DNA of 64,000 nt from Pipra filicauda (Eukaryota; Chordata; Aves; Passeriformes; Pipridae): positions 558,001 through 622,000 of the forward strand of contig NW_024104360.1 in NCBI RefSeq assembly GCF_003945595.2, given 5' to 3'. Shown here piece after piece: positions 1-15,719 of this stretch (positions are counted from its first letter, which is position 1; the number at the start of each line of letters is the position of its first letter). Made by a program: the position numbers and the translations under genes. A model generated the notes under the pieces. The model saw nothing but the letters and a program-made list of their open reading frames with translations, searched no databases and was not told where the DNA came from.

Positions 1-911
1 TTGCCTGCACAGATATGGGCGGGCAGCTATAAGGCCAAATAACTCCCTAACCTCTAATTTATTTCTTTACCTGATAAAATGAATATAATTTATCAGTTAC
101 CTTTTGACAAATTAGAAGCATGGCTATCAAATGATCCAAAAAATCATCTCTGCCTCTTTTTGTGTGTTGTTAGGGCTTTGGGATGTGAAGAAGAATGCCT
201 TTGCCTTTGAATGAGTTTCTGAGTGATATTTAACTTGTGTTTAATGCATCTTCCAGAGTTGTCAAAGTGGAAGCTCCTTTGGGCTTGAACGAGGAGAATT
301 AAATGGTAGGTGGTTCTCCAAATGTCTCCTTCAAAGTCTGACTAGGTATGTTATCTGTGATACATTTTCAGCTTTCTAAAATTCCTAGTACAGGTTTTTA
401 TCCCTTGGTAATATTTTGAGCCTTATGTTGGACTTATACCTCTTTAGAGAGCATGAGTAATTGTTTTTCAGGAAGTAAAAGATTGCTGCAGATGTGCAAA
501 TACAGGTGCTCTTGCTCCTTCAGGAGTTCTCAGTTTTCTATTACCAAGCTTCCCAGAAGCAGCTAGAAAAACATGGACCAAAACTGGAGCTGTTGCTAGG
601 TGAAAATGAGAAATATCTGGTAAAAAAACTACTTTGATAATACAAGAGAGATATGAAGGAACAGCCAGCACTTACACTCAGCCTTTTCGAGTACACACAC
701 TTATGCCTGTGCTGTTTTTTTAAAAAATAATAGAAAAAATAACCCTTTAAAAGTCAGAAGTGTTGTTTCTTAAAAAAAAAAAAAAAAGTAAGATTCTGTA
801 TGGTTTTCATTATTCCAAATTGACACTTAGGGCAGTGGCTCACAGAGAGGAGCACACTACACCTTGAAACCAGGTTCTGAAGTTCTAAAAAAATGCGACT
901 TTCCACCTCTC

Positions 912-1018
912 CCCAGGCAACCAAGTCTAGTGGAAGGTGTCCCTGCACACAGCAGGGGCATTGGAACCATCTGATCTTCAAGGTCCCTTCCAACCCAAAC
1001 CATTCTGTGATTTTCTGA
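912..1018 (+). mobile_element. CR1 LINE 3'-end fragment
   Basis: The plus strand carries the usual CR1 3' tail: GTCTAGTGGAAGGTGTCCCT, then a diverged Asp-codon-rich run and AAGGTCCCTTCCAACCCAAA, ending near the ATTCTGTGATTTTC repeat. A 5'-truncated, diverged copy of roughly 107 bp in or near the OC90 intron. Confidence 0.85.
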
Positions 1019-1321
1019 GTTAAGCAGTGGCTTGGTTGTACCCACCCAGTGCTCATATGCTTGGCAGATAGGGGGTCTCTGAACATGGCAGTGGGGCTTT
1101 GCTTGTGAAGGAGCCTCATAGCAAGAGTTCAGCAGCTAAACTGGGCAATGGCTGGTCTAAGACCTGTCTCCTTCTCTATTTCCTGCCTGCAGGACTTGGC
1201 CCTCATTTATCAGGTGTGCCCTCCCAGAGGTACCAAGGGCTCTGGGTGACTTCTGTCCCTGGCCTCTCGTGTTGCAGTGCTCACCATGCAGGCAGGAAGA
1301 GAGTAGTTTTCTCATACTGTA

Positions 1322-2552
1322 TGTAGTGGGGGAAAAAAAGTTTTCCCGCTGGAGTTAAAAAAAATGGTAACCCCCCCCAGGGGGTGGTGACCCTTGGGGT
1401 TGAGCCAATGAGTGCTCCTGCAAGATATAAACATATCAACAGCCAGACTGGAAAAGAAGGGTAGTTGTTGTTGTTGAAGTGGCCATGTTGTAGAGCCACA
1501 AGGAAGGGGCCCAGAGGCCCGTTGGGGGGCTAGACCCCCCCAGCCCCAGCTGGGGGGCTGCAGGAACTTGGACAGTGGTAAACTGGACTGAGATCTGTAG
1601 CTAGAAAGCTGAAAGAGTTTTCTTCATCGTGAGTGGGCAGACGGAGCAGCGGCAGAAACAGCACTGACCGGAGAACAGTGGCAGAGAGCCAGAAGGAGAT
1701 AAGGAGCAGCAGAGACGGCATGCAGCTAAGGAAGACACAGAGATCTCTAATGGAGAGAGAGAGCAGAACTAAGCCCTACAGAGACAAAGTTTGGGGTAAG
1801 AACTAAAACAAACCCCCCAAAACCCTTTTGTGACCTCTCCTAAGTGGAGGGGGTGCACTCCTACTGGATGGAAGTCCTAAAATGCAGCATGCACCGGAGA
1901 GAGGAGCTGAGAAGCTCAAAGATGTCCCGGAACTGGACTGGGATGGCCAGATGGAATGTGGAGGGGGTGACTTTGCCCTCCCCGCCACTGTTGCTGCTAA
2001 GCTAACAGCCTGAGACAGAGCACGGGAGCTCTGCAAGGGAGCTTGAATCCCCTGAGGACAGGGACCGTCACGAAGACTCCTGCACTTCGTGATATGACGT
2101 GGTGAAGCGACCTTTGTCCTGGTGAACGCAGCCCACGGAAGAGAAAGACCCTTGCTTGAAGTCGAAGGGCTGAGAGGGGCTTGGAGACCCTCCTCGTGTG
2201 TAATGGAAAGAGATCCAGCTACAGCTGCTGCATGGAAGATAGAAGAGAGACTGCTGCCCTAGAGAGACTGCTACTCAAAGAGTGGAAAGGATCTTTCCTT
2301 TTCCCTTCTGGACTTTTATTGGAGGGAGAAAAGATTGATCCATTGTAAATACTGATTTATCATAGGAAAGATAGTTAAGATTATGTATATGATGTATTGT
2401 GATATTTATTTGTACAGTCATTGTAATATAATCCCCTTTCCCCCCATACTGAGTCTTGTGTGGTGTCTGGAAAACCCATCTCACACTGGCTGAGATGTGG
2501 GGAGGGGAGCTTGGACTCAAGAATTGGATTTTGGGGGTCTCAAACTACAACA
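1322..2552. mobile_element. probable solo LTR of an endogenous retrovirus
   Basis: A 1.23 kb block that begins TGTAGTGGGG and ends CTACAACA, so it has the TG...CA ends of an LTR. It is flanked by near-matching 5 bp (CTGTA and CTGCA), a possible target duplication with one mismatch. Composition differs from the flanks: C/G homopolymers and purine-rich runs in the first half, then AT-rich. No open frame for viral proteins was recognised, so a solo LTR fits best. Both orientations give TG...CA, so strand is not assigned. Alternative: another kind of dispersed repeat. Confidence 0.6.
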
Positions 2553-3184
2553 CTGCAGCAATGAGTTTTTGCAAGCATAGACTCCTCAATAAGACAAACA
2601 TTGATTGTAGCAGGAAAAAAAATGAAGACTGTCACAAGAACCACTTGGTCTCGTGGTTTAGGGACTCACCCAGGAGGCACCAGAGTGAGAAGAGTTCAAC
2701 CTGGATCTCTGCATTACAAATAAATAAATCACCAAACTGCTGCCTCATTGCCACAAACCATGTTCAGTCTTTCCTCTTGCTCTTGCTTGATCTTGTGGAA
2801 TTAAACAAACATCTCTTTAAAGACAAGAAATATGCAAATAGCTGTGGGTCCAGTGGCTGGCACCCACACAGCACGTCTCTGCCAAACAGCTCACCTGCTC
2901 CAGCCTGTGTTCCCAGGGGAAAAAAAGGCTGTTTGTGAAAACAGATTTTGTTGCAGAGTGCTCATTCTCAGCTCTTGGGAAACTTACTGTAAACACTGGT
3001 TAAACACATTACATGCACAAATTGAAAAATTGCACCTTCCCATTCAGTCTTGAATTCAATCACCAAAACATTGTATCTGCTTCTACATCAGTCCTTTTAG
3101 AAGGGCAGAAAGAAAGTGAACAGCTTGTATTCTTTCAGCTTTTGGGAGCTGAAAACAGAGCTTCTTGCACTCTAAGTTGCAAAC

Positions 3185-3241
3185 CTTCTTCCACAGATGC
3201 AGTCACTGTCCATGTTTCATCAGTCCCACGATGAAGGAGCT
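3185..3241 (-). CDS. OC90: OC90 exon 9 (linker, probable)
   Basis: A 57 nt open segment, phase 1-1; acceptor CCTTTTGCAG, donor GAAG|GTTTGC, which is weaker. It encodes ELLHRGTDETWTVTASVEE, a Thr/Glu-rich stretch suitable for the linker between PLA2-like domains. It is supported by phase and the acceptor; similarity is not recognisable. Confidence 0.45.
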
Positions 3242-3661
3242 CTGCAAAAGGAAAAGCATTGTTAACTCCAGAGACTCATGGCTTAGGATGCTCCTTAGAC
3301 TGGATCTTGGCATAACATGATAAGAGTAATCAAAAGAGAATTTATTTCTAAATATTATTATTGTCCTTTTTGTGCAGTTATTTTATGATATAAATATAGA
3401 AAATATAAACCTAATTATTTAAAATTACAGTAGCAGTATTAAAATTCTGATTTAGTACTTATACCATGCTGATACTAAATTCTACTCAGCAACATAGAGT
3501 ACAATAATAAAAAATAATCTCAAAGAGTTTCAACATAAAAAAAATAGGAATTGGCTAGCAATCACCATTCTTTAAATTCCTGTTTCAGCAGGTTATTTTT
3601 CTGAGTATAAATTGGTCTCAATTTAATATGTTCCAGACAAAGAATTATAGAGATGACCTAC

Positions 3662-3703
3662 CTTCTGTATGACGTGTTGTCAGCTCTCTGTTGCTGATTG
3701 TTT
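3662..3703 (-). CDS. OC90: OC90 exon 8 (linker, probable)
   Basis: A 42 nt open segment, phase 1-1, with a good acceptor (CTCTTTTTCAG) and donor G|GTAGGTC. It reads ETISNRELTTRHTE. The pattern ETIxxxxLTT resembles the start of the linker after the first PLA2-like domain as I recall it from mammals. Phase agrees with both neighbours. The short length keeps confidence moderate. Confidence 0.6.
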
Positions 3704-4759
3704 CTGAAAAAGAGAAAGGTCTGTCATAAAGTGTGAGAAGGGGATTTGTCACTGTTTGATCTGAATAAGTCAGGCATTCATTGAATATATTCCTATTAAA
3801 ACAAAGGTTTAGTCAAACACATACCCATTTTACTAAAATTTTTCTCTGTAATAAAGAATCTACCAAAATCCTTTTCCTGTAAATTTACCAGATAGGATTT
3901 TTTCCCCCCAAAATCTGAACTGAACAGAATAGCTACACAGAAGGATAATAACATGACTGAATACTAAATAAAAATATTTAATTAAAAGGCTTTTTTTTCA
4001 TATCAAGAAATATAATCGAGAACCTAAAATCAGTGGAGGTATCCAGGACCTAAAAATTAATCCATCTTTATCAGCAGTGGTAAAACCAGCATGATTTTCC
4101 TGTTAGCACCTAACAATTTCCCCTTTATTTGCAGTGTCTGGGAACTACCATACTGTACATTAGGGCCATCTGATCCCAGTGAAAGATTAATGTCTTAAAA
4201 AAAAAAAAAACAACAACAACCCCCCAAAAAACAACCTGGCTTCCATGCAACTTGCCTGGGGCATTTTCTTCTCCCTTGACCTACTCAGGAGGGGATGCAC
4301 ACATCCAGAGCATGACATAGAGGTGTATGCCTGATCTCAGCACCGAGGTCTGTGACTATGAGCCAAAAGGATTAGAAAAGCTAACGTTGCTTTTTCCCAT
4401 CTCCCTCAGTTTGGGAGTCCAAAGGTCCTCCCCCTGCCATGCTCCAATTGCAATCCATAGGAATGAAGTTTTTAATCCAGCCCTGCTCCCACAGGACAGG
4501 TATTTGGTCTCGCAAGGCTGTAATTTCAGCTACAGAGCTGGGATCAGTGTATGACAGTGGACATAAACATCCCCTTCACCTTTAGCAGGGATTTTTCCTT
4601 CCAAAATGGAAACCAAGTAACTGACCAGAATAAGCCTGTTTCTCACTTTTCCAGTTAGTTTTTGCATGGTTCAAGGGAAGATTTTGGCCAGCAATATCTT
4701 TAGCATTCCTGCTAGTGACCTCATCACACATATCACTCATTCATTCCAGCTGCAAAAAG

Positions 4760-5040
4760 CCTCACAAGGCTGACAGGACCTTCCTGAAGAAAAAAATTTC
4801 TTCATATCTAACTGGAACTTCCCTGTTGTAGTTGTGTGTCTTGCCTCTTGTCCTGTCCCTATGCACCTCCAGGAAGAGTCTGGCTCCATCTTCTCTCCAC
4901 ACCTCACTAAGTACTGAGGATAGCAAAAACATCTCCCCCTAGCCTCCTTCTCTTTCATCATGAGTTTCAGCCCCCTCCCCATCCCAGTAACCTCTCCTGG
5001 ACCTGCTCCAGGACAGCAATTAGTCTGCTGCCTTCTCCTC
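4760..5040 (-). mobile_element. CR1 LINE fragment, diverged
   Basis: The plus strand reads as the reverse complement of a CR1 3' region: runs like TTTCTTCATATCTAACTGG, GCCTCTTGTCCTGTCCCTAT, GGAAGAGTCTGGCTCCATCT and CCTGGACCTGCTCCAG. Old and diverged; ends approximate. It lies in the OC90 intron between exons 7 and 8. Confidence 0.7.
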
Positions 5041-5217
5041 TCCTGATATTCACTTGAGTAGCAGTAAATGGGCAGGACACATGAAACTGAGAACAGGACA
5101 GACTGCCAGGTTTATGGCAGGAAAGCACCCAGCTACAGCTTCATTCTCCTTGGGTCAGATTCGATACTGGCAGACAAACTGGCAGGAGGAGGCAGTGGAT
5201 CAGATCCTTATTATTAC

Positions 5218-5346
5218 CTGTAATTGGAGATGGACAGAAGGAGACATCCAGCCCATTCAGGGAAGAGTTAATATGTGCATTCACAAGGCATTCAATGGCA
5301 TCTTTGTCACAGGTGCAGAGGAACTGTTCACAGGGATCCCCAGACT
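5218..5346 (-). CDS. OC90: OC90 exon 7: end of first PLA2-like domain
   Basis: A 129 nt exon; acceptor TTATTTCCAG, donor ACAG|GTAATAA. It reads ESGDPCEQFLCTCDKDAIEC, then LVNAHINSSLNGLDVSFCPS and PIT. The CxxxLCxCDxxAxxCL pattern is the second disulfide helix of secreted PLA2, including the Asp of the active-site dyad. NSS is a sequon. Ends in phase 1. Confidence 0.95.
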
Positions 5347-5844
5347 CTGGAAATAAAACAAAAATCCAAACAAGGCACTATTGAAAAACATTTTCCACCT
5401 TCTTTTTCCTCCCTGTAAGGTTTGTGCCTGTATTCATTAGTGCAAACCTATTTATACTGAGCTTCTCCATGCCAAACACAGTCAAGTTTCATAGTCCAAC
5501 ACTGGTTTTGAAACACAAACCAATGAAGTCTGGCATGCCTGGCAAAAAGATTATTGCCTCTCTGGTTCATTTATAAAAATCAGACTTGACGCCTCAGAAG
5601 AGAATTGTTTTTCAGGTCTCTACTCCGCATCTGCTGCATTTCTGTTGTGCAGAGACATCTCAAGCAGTGTTTAGTGGTCCTGAAAAGTCAGGGAAACCTC
5701 AGGGAGAGGCTGCCTGTTGCAGGAGCCCTGGCAAGCCCTGGTGGTTTCTGTTTAATTTGTCTATGACTTTTGGTAGATAGACCAGAATGCACTTCTGGTC
5801 ATAGTGAGGCTCCAGTGTTAGCTCTTGTGACAGGTTAATCTCAC

Positions 5845-5957
5845 CACAGGTCAGGTTTTCAGTAGAGCAGCTGACATCTGTAGAAATCTTTGATGGGTCC
5901 CATGTGCACTCCATCTCCAGTGCTTCCTCGTAGCATTTGCGGTGCTGGAAGCAGCAT
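5845..5957 (-). CDS. OC90: OC90 exon 6: PLA2 catalytic-helix region
   Basis: A 113 nt exon; acceptor CATTCTTAAG, donor G|GTGAGATT. It reads CCFQHRKCYEEALEMECTW and then DPSKISTDVSCSTENLTC. The CCxxH core of the PLA2 active-site helix is present, with Arg where catalytic PLA2s have the calcium-binding Asp. NLT is a sequon. The junction with the previous exon is in frame (GA|A). Confidence 0.96.
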
Positions 5958-9626
<3,669 letters not shown>

Positions 9627-9830
9627 TCATTCACATGAACATGAAGCCTAAACAAGGCAGTAACACAGGGACATTGAGCAGTGCTTGGCACTCAGCAGTA
9701 TTTAGTATTACAGTAGTCTTTGGGGAAATCTACAGCTTCAAAAACTCCTGTTTCTTCTCAGTAAGCATATAAAAGCAAACTCTACAGGATTTCTGTTCAG
9801 TGCTCAAGTACAACTGGAACACATACTTAC

Positions 9831-9890
9831 CAAAAAATAATGCAACACTTTCCACATTTTGAAAGACTCCGTTGAAGAGTGTGGCATTAT
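9831..9890 (-). CDS. OC90: OC90 exon 4
   Basis: A 60 nt exon, phase 1-1, with acceptor CATTTAG and donor G|GTAAGTATG. Joined to its neighbours it reads NNATLFNGVFQNVESVALFF and then D. GVFxNVESVA matches the otoconin-90 segment just before the PLA2-like domain. NAT is an N-glycosylation sequon spanning the junction with the previous exon. Confidence 0.92.
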
Positions 9891-10109
9891 CTAAATGAAA
9901 AAAATAAACAAACTACACTTATTTTTAAGAAAAGTAAATGACAGTAACTGTCTCTAGATTGTCCCTGGTCTTGCTTCAGGTGTTAAACCATTCTGAGATG
10001 AGTTCCCAGCTATTTGCTCACAGTCCACTTCCCTGCAATGCTTCTGGAGGAGGAGGGATTCCCCACTGCCATGCAAGAACACAGAAAGTATAGTTTAAAC
10101 CATTCTTAC

Positions 10110-10175
10110 TCAAGATTCTCTCAGGCGTGTTAAGAAGCTCTGGCAGGAATGCTGGTGGCTCCAGGTCTTGGCCAC
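10110..10175 (-). CDS. OC90: OC90 exon 3: mature N-terminal leader
   Basis: A 66 nt exon, phase 1 at both ends, with acceptor GAGATAG and donor A|GTAAGAATG. It encodes GGQDLEPPAFLPELLNTPER and then IL. This is the short proline-containing stretch between signal peptide and PLA2-like domain, a region that is poorly conserved in the family. It is supported by phase and splice sites more than by similarity. Confidence 0.8.
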   Translation of the reverse strand: MAKTWSHQHSCQSFLTRLRES

Positions 10176-13100
10176 CTATCTCAGCAAACAAATTTCAGAA
10201 GAAAAAGGTTTTTAAAAGAAAAAACACAACAACACAGTAAACCAGCAACATATATTTCATTATGACACATACCCTGAAGGAATTTTGAACACCTTCCTGC
10301 ACTGACAAGCTGATTTATCAAAGCCATGAAGCACTTGCTCAGCTCCACCCACACCCAGGAAAGCCCAGAAGCAAGAGGTAAGTCACATCCACTTCAGCTC
10401 AAAAACCAGTCTTTATTAGACAGGTATTGCTGTTGAGGGTGTGCTAACCTTTGTCTTCCTGTGCTCACCTGAACATTAGCCCTTACTGGGATAAATCAGG
10501 AGAATTATTTAAAACTATTTTAGTGCCCAACTATGCCCCAAATATTTCTACTCTGTAAACCTGTGCTCTTATTTGAAGCAAGGTTATCTGAAGACAAGTT
10601 GTTTGGTTTTTCTGAGTCTTGTTGGCTATTACCTTATTGCCTCATTGCCTCTCTTCCTATCACTATTTATTTATTCATAAAGTTAATTTTCTCTTTTTCT
10701 TTTTGAGGATGCTGTGGTATATTTGGTATATTTTCAACACTTTCATTTTTTTTCTGTTTGCCAAGTCTTGAATTAGAGTGAAATCTAATACTTGTTATTT
10801 CCCTTCCCATTTTCTAACCTGTTCTTTTCCTCTGGATGATTTTAGAAGAAAATGTGCTACTTTGGTTTTATTTAAATTTAGCTTTTCTTTAAAAAACATA
10901 GTAAGTCAAGGGTATTTACTGTCTCAAGAATCTAAAAACTGAAAATTAAAAAAAACCATAATGTTAAATATATGGCATATCTTATGTCTCAGAATAACTG
11001 GCATTAGGAAAGCTGTCCTTTTTCTCTACAAAAGATTCTGGGAAAGAGTTCTCTTGCTCATCTGTTACATTTTCCTGCCATAAATATAGGTGGAAGAGAG
11101 TAAAGCAGAGTAGTGGCTTTTTAGGTGTAAAGCTTAACTGCATGTTTAGCAAAGGATTAGGAAAAAATAGGATTTTTTTTTTTAATCACATATAAGGGCT
11201 TTCTCAGGATGCCCACAACTTTTGTGGCATGAACAAGATGTTCATGGTAACAATCCAGCAATTCATTTCTCAAGTTCAGTTGCAAGATATGGATAGGGGA
11301 TTGAGTGAGGCAGAAAGAGGTGCTACCTCTTGTGTTATTCTTTTCCTGAAAGCCTTAGTCACAAGAAGCTTTCAGATACACAGTAATTTGTCAGAAATGT
11401 CCATCATTGCAGCAGATCCAAGGGGAAAAAATTGCTTTCCACAATCCAGAAAAGGTCTCCCGATAAAGGCTGTCCTTTTCACAGAACTGGAACAAGTCTG
11501 TTGAAAGCTTGATGGCCATAAGGAATTTAGATTCAAGAAAAATAATGGCATGATTTTCAAAAACAGCATTGAATGCTATATTTGTATATATGCTTGCTAA
11601 AGAAAAACTGACCCTTATTTTCAGGCTTAAAACCTGTATTTCCTCTGCAATGACAAATATCCTTCCTCTGAGCTGTGTTCTACCGAGTGCATCTAGGGCC
11701 AGGTTTGCATAACACCATGGCTCAAACACAGTGTCCGTTGATGAACAGCCATGATCATTTAGTCTTTTCAGCAAAACTTTGAAAAACATGAAAATCCCAT
11801 TCATTTGAAATGCATCAGAAGAGAAAATTGATGGAGCCATATTCCAGGGCTGCTGGAAGCTGTGATTGCTCCAGTATCCTTCACTTGCACTTAGTTCTTC
11901 TCAGCAAACTGAACTGTACACACAGTTAACACATAAATGTTTGAAGTTCCCCCTGGAAAAGAATCTCTGCCACAAGGGCAGCATCTTGGTAAACCATTGG
12001 CTATTCTAATCCTCTCATTACAAAGAACAATATTTCCAATTGTCACTAAGTCAAGATCAACGAACCAATGTTTGCTAAGAAGATTGCTCACTTTTGTTTA
12101 AATTGGGGGGGGCGGAGGGGGGGGAGGAACAAAGAGAAAATACTTTCTGGATTAATTATTCTCTTTTCTTCTTTTGGTAACATGTATTTGGAGCTACTGG
12201 TCCTATATCATTCCCTGTACAGCCAGTGAAAGGTTGCACTATAAAACTCAATCCTCTAAATCTCAGAAGACCCTGAGGATGTCAGCTTCCCTCACCTTTC
12301 TCTAAAATCTGCTAAAAACTTGGCACATATTCTGAGACTTGTGTCCTACATCAGCTCTTGGGCTTTCCCTTTGTATATGTTATCCATGGAATTTCTTTCA
12401 ACATTCAGTTACGTGTAAAATTGTTTCTGCATCTGTGACTTTCCTAGTCTGACAAGAGTTTTCTGAAGTGTTGCCTGAAAAAAAGTCCATCAAAAAACCA
12501 TCAGTGTACCTCCAGTTTTGTTTTGGGTTTTTTTGCAATTGTGGCTCATTAAAATGTCATAATACAGGGCACAGGTACAGTCATTATAATCCTTGGGGAG
12601 AAGAAATATCGATTGTGCCAGGAAAAGTCAGGGTGCATCAAACCCAACCTATTTGATTTATTCAAGGTAAATCACATTAACTCCTCTCAAAGATGCTACT
12701 TCATGTACGGATATTTGCTTCAGTCTCAAAGCAGAGATCAGCAAAATAGATCCCACACAAATATAAATCAATTATCCTCTCCAAACCTAAACATGGTAAC
12801 ATTTTAAATCTTTGTGCTTAGATTGTGCTTAGCTGGGCGAAAAGAATCTAAACACTGTTGCACAACCTTTTGAGGTTTCTGGGGTCTCTTTCAAATGTTA
12901 TGTGAGAAAAATTTATGAGTGACCAGATATTTTTGAGTGCACTATCAACATAAAAAATTAATAAAATTTAAACATTTTATTAAAAAATTCTATTAAAAAT
13001 TTAAAATAATTTTTTAAAATTAATAAATGGTACAGGTATTTTAGCATTCTCTATCACTGCAGTGGGAAATGTAAATATTCTCACTGATTTCTCTCCATAT

Positions 13101-13887
13101 AGGGGAGACTTAGAGTTCAGCTTCATCAATATATTTTACCCTGTGTGGTTTCTTGTGTTAGATCCAGGGTTTTTTTTGAATTCCAATGCAAGCAACACTC
13201 AGAAGAGAGGCAACTGGTGAAGCTGAAGTAGGTCAGTGCAGAGTTTGTCCTGAGCTTTTTTTTTCCCTTTAGAAATAACCCCGTGGATTGACCAGAAATG
13301 ATGTTAGACCTTCTAAGAGTCCTTCTTTTCACAACTCTTGCTGACATTCATACACAGTGCAGGGACTGCAGAAATTTGAGATGTTCCCCCATCCCTGTCT
13401 CTGGGATGTTCATTCAATCATAACAATAAAATCTAATGAGTCACATGAAGAAAAAAATCCTATTCATAGTAAAATTTGAAAGAGGAGCTTTATGTGAACA
13501 GAGGTTATATTTCAGGATGCACTGAGTAGTTTGGAGAATTAAGACAATACACGTGTACTTAATGAGTAGAATCTCTGTATATGTAACCTGCAATTTTTGG
13601 AGTCTAAAAGATTTAAATAGACCAAGTGCTAGCAAAGGGAAGTAGCAATTTTTTGGTTATATTTTTAACCCCACTAAATATCTCTTGCTTCACTAGATGT
13701 CCTGAGAAAAATATTTTTATAAGTACTTCATAAATAAACCTATTTAAGTGCATTTGGATGTTGAACAACAACATCCAAATTTGAGGGGAGAGAAGGCATG
13801 TTTCTAAAGGATTGTTTCCAAATGCTCATACTTAAAATAGTATTTTGGCATAATGTCAAATAATGATAAAAATACATTGCCACTTAC
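10176..13887. other. OC90: OC90 intron
   Basis: 3.7 kb intron between the signal-peptide exon and the leader exon. It holds a G-rich tract at 12105-12126 and an AT-rich stretch around 12940-13030. No repeat family or exon recognised. Confidence 0.7.
12105..12126 (+). repeat. G-rich tract, possible G-quadruplex
   Basis: Two runs of eight G separated by a short CGGA spacer, with a third GG after them, in the OC90 intron. Each long run could supply two G-tracts of a quadruplex. No gene signal is attached to it. Confidence 0.6.
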
Positions 13888-14031
13888 CACTGTACACCAC
13901 CACAGACATAGACATCAGCAGAATTACAATCATTTTTTTGTTTAATCCAAAGACAAGAAAAAAAGCCACACAGTAGACTGGTGTGCCTGGTGAGTTAAGT
14001 AAAATATTAGGCAGAATGTTATCTCTTGACT
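13888..14031 (-). CDS. OC90: OC90 exon 2: 5' UTR end and signal peptide
   Basis: The acceptor is a pyrimidine tract ending CACTTCCAG before 14031; the donor is GTAAGTGG at 13881-13887. Translation starts at the ATG at 13931-13933, which has A at -3. The 15 codons give MIVILLMSMSVVVYS, a hydrophobic signal peptide resembling the N terminus of mammalian otoconin-90. The coding part is 13888-13933 and ends in phase 1. Cleavage is likely close to the exon junction. Confidence 0.88.
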
Positions 14032-15011
14032 CTGGAAGTGGGAAGACATTAGCTTAGAAAATCATTCTTTTGTAGCCTGAATATATTTCTGCTTGATACA
14101 ATTAATTTTTTACCCTTATCATAGCAAATGCACATGTTACAGAAATGATGATATTTATGTATCCTTCAAATTTTACCAAAGTCCTCTACAAATCTGACTG
14201 AAAATATTTATTTTGGTGTTGTTTTAAGTGAGTCAACAGACTCTGTGAAAGTGCAATTTAGCATCAAAATGATGCAATTCAAAATTCTTTTGGTTTGCAG
14301 TTTTCACATTTTCCTTGATCTAACAGGATGTTTGAACAATTCTTTGCATGTTTAAATGCAGATATCACGAAACACTGTGTAAATGAAAAGATATTCTGGG
14401 ATTACTTCTATTAACTCCAGTTAATCTTCAATTCATTATATGAGTTCGTTTCATATCACAAAAATCTCTCCCACTTTGTAGTCAAACATTTATTCTAACC
14501 TGTGTTGAGACTGATCTAACGTATCATAAATTTTCCTAATGATAGACATGATGTTTGGAGATCTTCAAGTTCTGGCTGTGCTTGACCTTACAGAAATGCG
14601 TAAAGAATTCTTCTGAAGCTAAAAGTCTTGAATTGATATTCATTAAATGGAAGATTGGTTTTTAACTACAGTCACAGGTTACTCTAAATTTAGAATGATT
14701 TTCCAAGTAAGTCAGGCATGGAGCTTTTTACAGACAAATAAATGAATATTTATATATCAGTTTTCAAATATGTACTTCCTGATGATTATTTGTTTTCTAA
14801 GTTCAAATATTACATTCATTTCTGTTATAAAATCTTGTAATATTTCATCAGGAAGTGAGGTTATAAATCTAACAGCTTTAAATATTTATAGTTTACCATC
14901 CCAAATTTCTCTACCTACCCTTTAGTCTACAACTCCACAGTCACAAATAGATTATTCTACATCATTTTCCTCCTGATTCCCGTATTATAGAGTACGTTGA
15001 GAAAGGCTTAC

Positions 15012-15057
15012 CTTGAGGGATATTATTCGAAAGCAGTTGGATGGAAGACAAATGGAT
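15012..15057 (-). other. OC90: OC90 noncoding first exon (5' UTR)
   Basis: A stretch of about 46 nt between the inferred start site and a consensus donor (CAAG|GTAAGCC). It holds no ATG in frame with the signal peptide. It would splice to the acceptor ending at 14032, upstream of the signal-peptide ATG. The 5' end is approximate. Confidence 0.55.
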
Positions 15058-15079
15058 TTCAACAAAGTCAGTACTAAGT

Positions 15080-15087
15080 TATTTATA
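15080..15087 (-). promoter_or_regulatory. OC90: TATA box of OC90
   Basis: The minus strand reads TATAAATA here. About 30 nt downstream is a plausible start site near 15057, followed by a short exon with a strong GTAAGCC donor at 15005-15011. TATA position, exon and donor fit one another, which suggests a focused, tissue-specific promoter. The start site is inferred from spacing, not seen. Confidence 0.6.
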
Positions 15088-15719
15088 CCCACTTGTATAT
15101 AGATGTCACCCATGTGATCACTTCCTTTATCAAACTCACTTCAACATTTATTAATTAATTCTTGCATAAGATTCCTTAGAGTCATTATGCCCACAGTGTA
15201 TTTAGCAATATGGCTCCAGCCATGTAAAGGATCTATACTGAGAAGTCTGTTCTGCAGGTGCATTCACTGTATAATAACTTTCCCTAATACTCTTGGCTGT
15301 AATTAAATAACAATCATCCCTTTGTTATTAATCACTCACAAAATCTCTTGGGCATGTGAATGTGGCTCTAATAGCTTAGCAAGAGGTAGTGTTCAGTGAT
15401 GAAAGATGAGTGAGAATTTACACAGCTTTAAACACTGGCATTCCTCAGGGCTGAGAAGTCTGTTCTTGTCTATCCACGGAGTCTCTGATCCAAGGCTGAG
15501 ACAAATCCAGGGAAAGGTTGAGTCAATGAGCTTTGGGAAGGCTTCTCCTCATTGGGAAGGTGTGCTTTCTGCCAGGGACAGACACAACTACCCTGTAAAG
15601 AGTCCATCAACAAAGGCAAACTGTCCACTGAATTTTGGTATGGAGAAGTTTGACAAATCTGAAATTGTGAAAATACTCACATGAAGAAAAGGCTTGGCTC
15701 CTTCAGATCCTGTGAACTA

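Noticed and set aside
2456..2938. 160-codon plus-strand open frame
   Set aside because: It starts inside the probable LTR and runs into flanking DNA, with no domain and no splice support.
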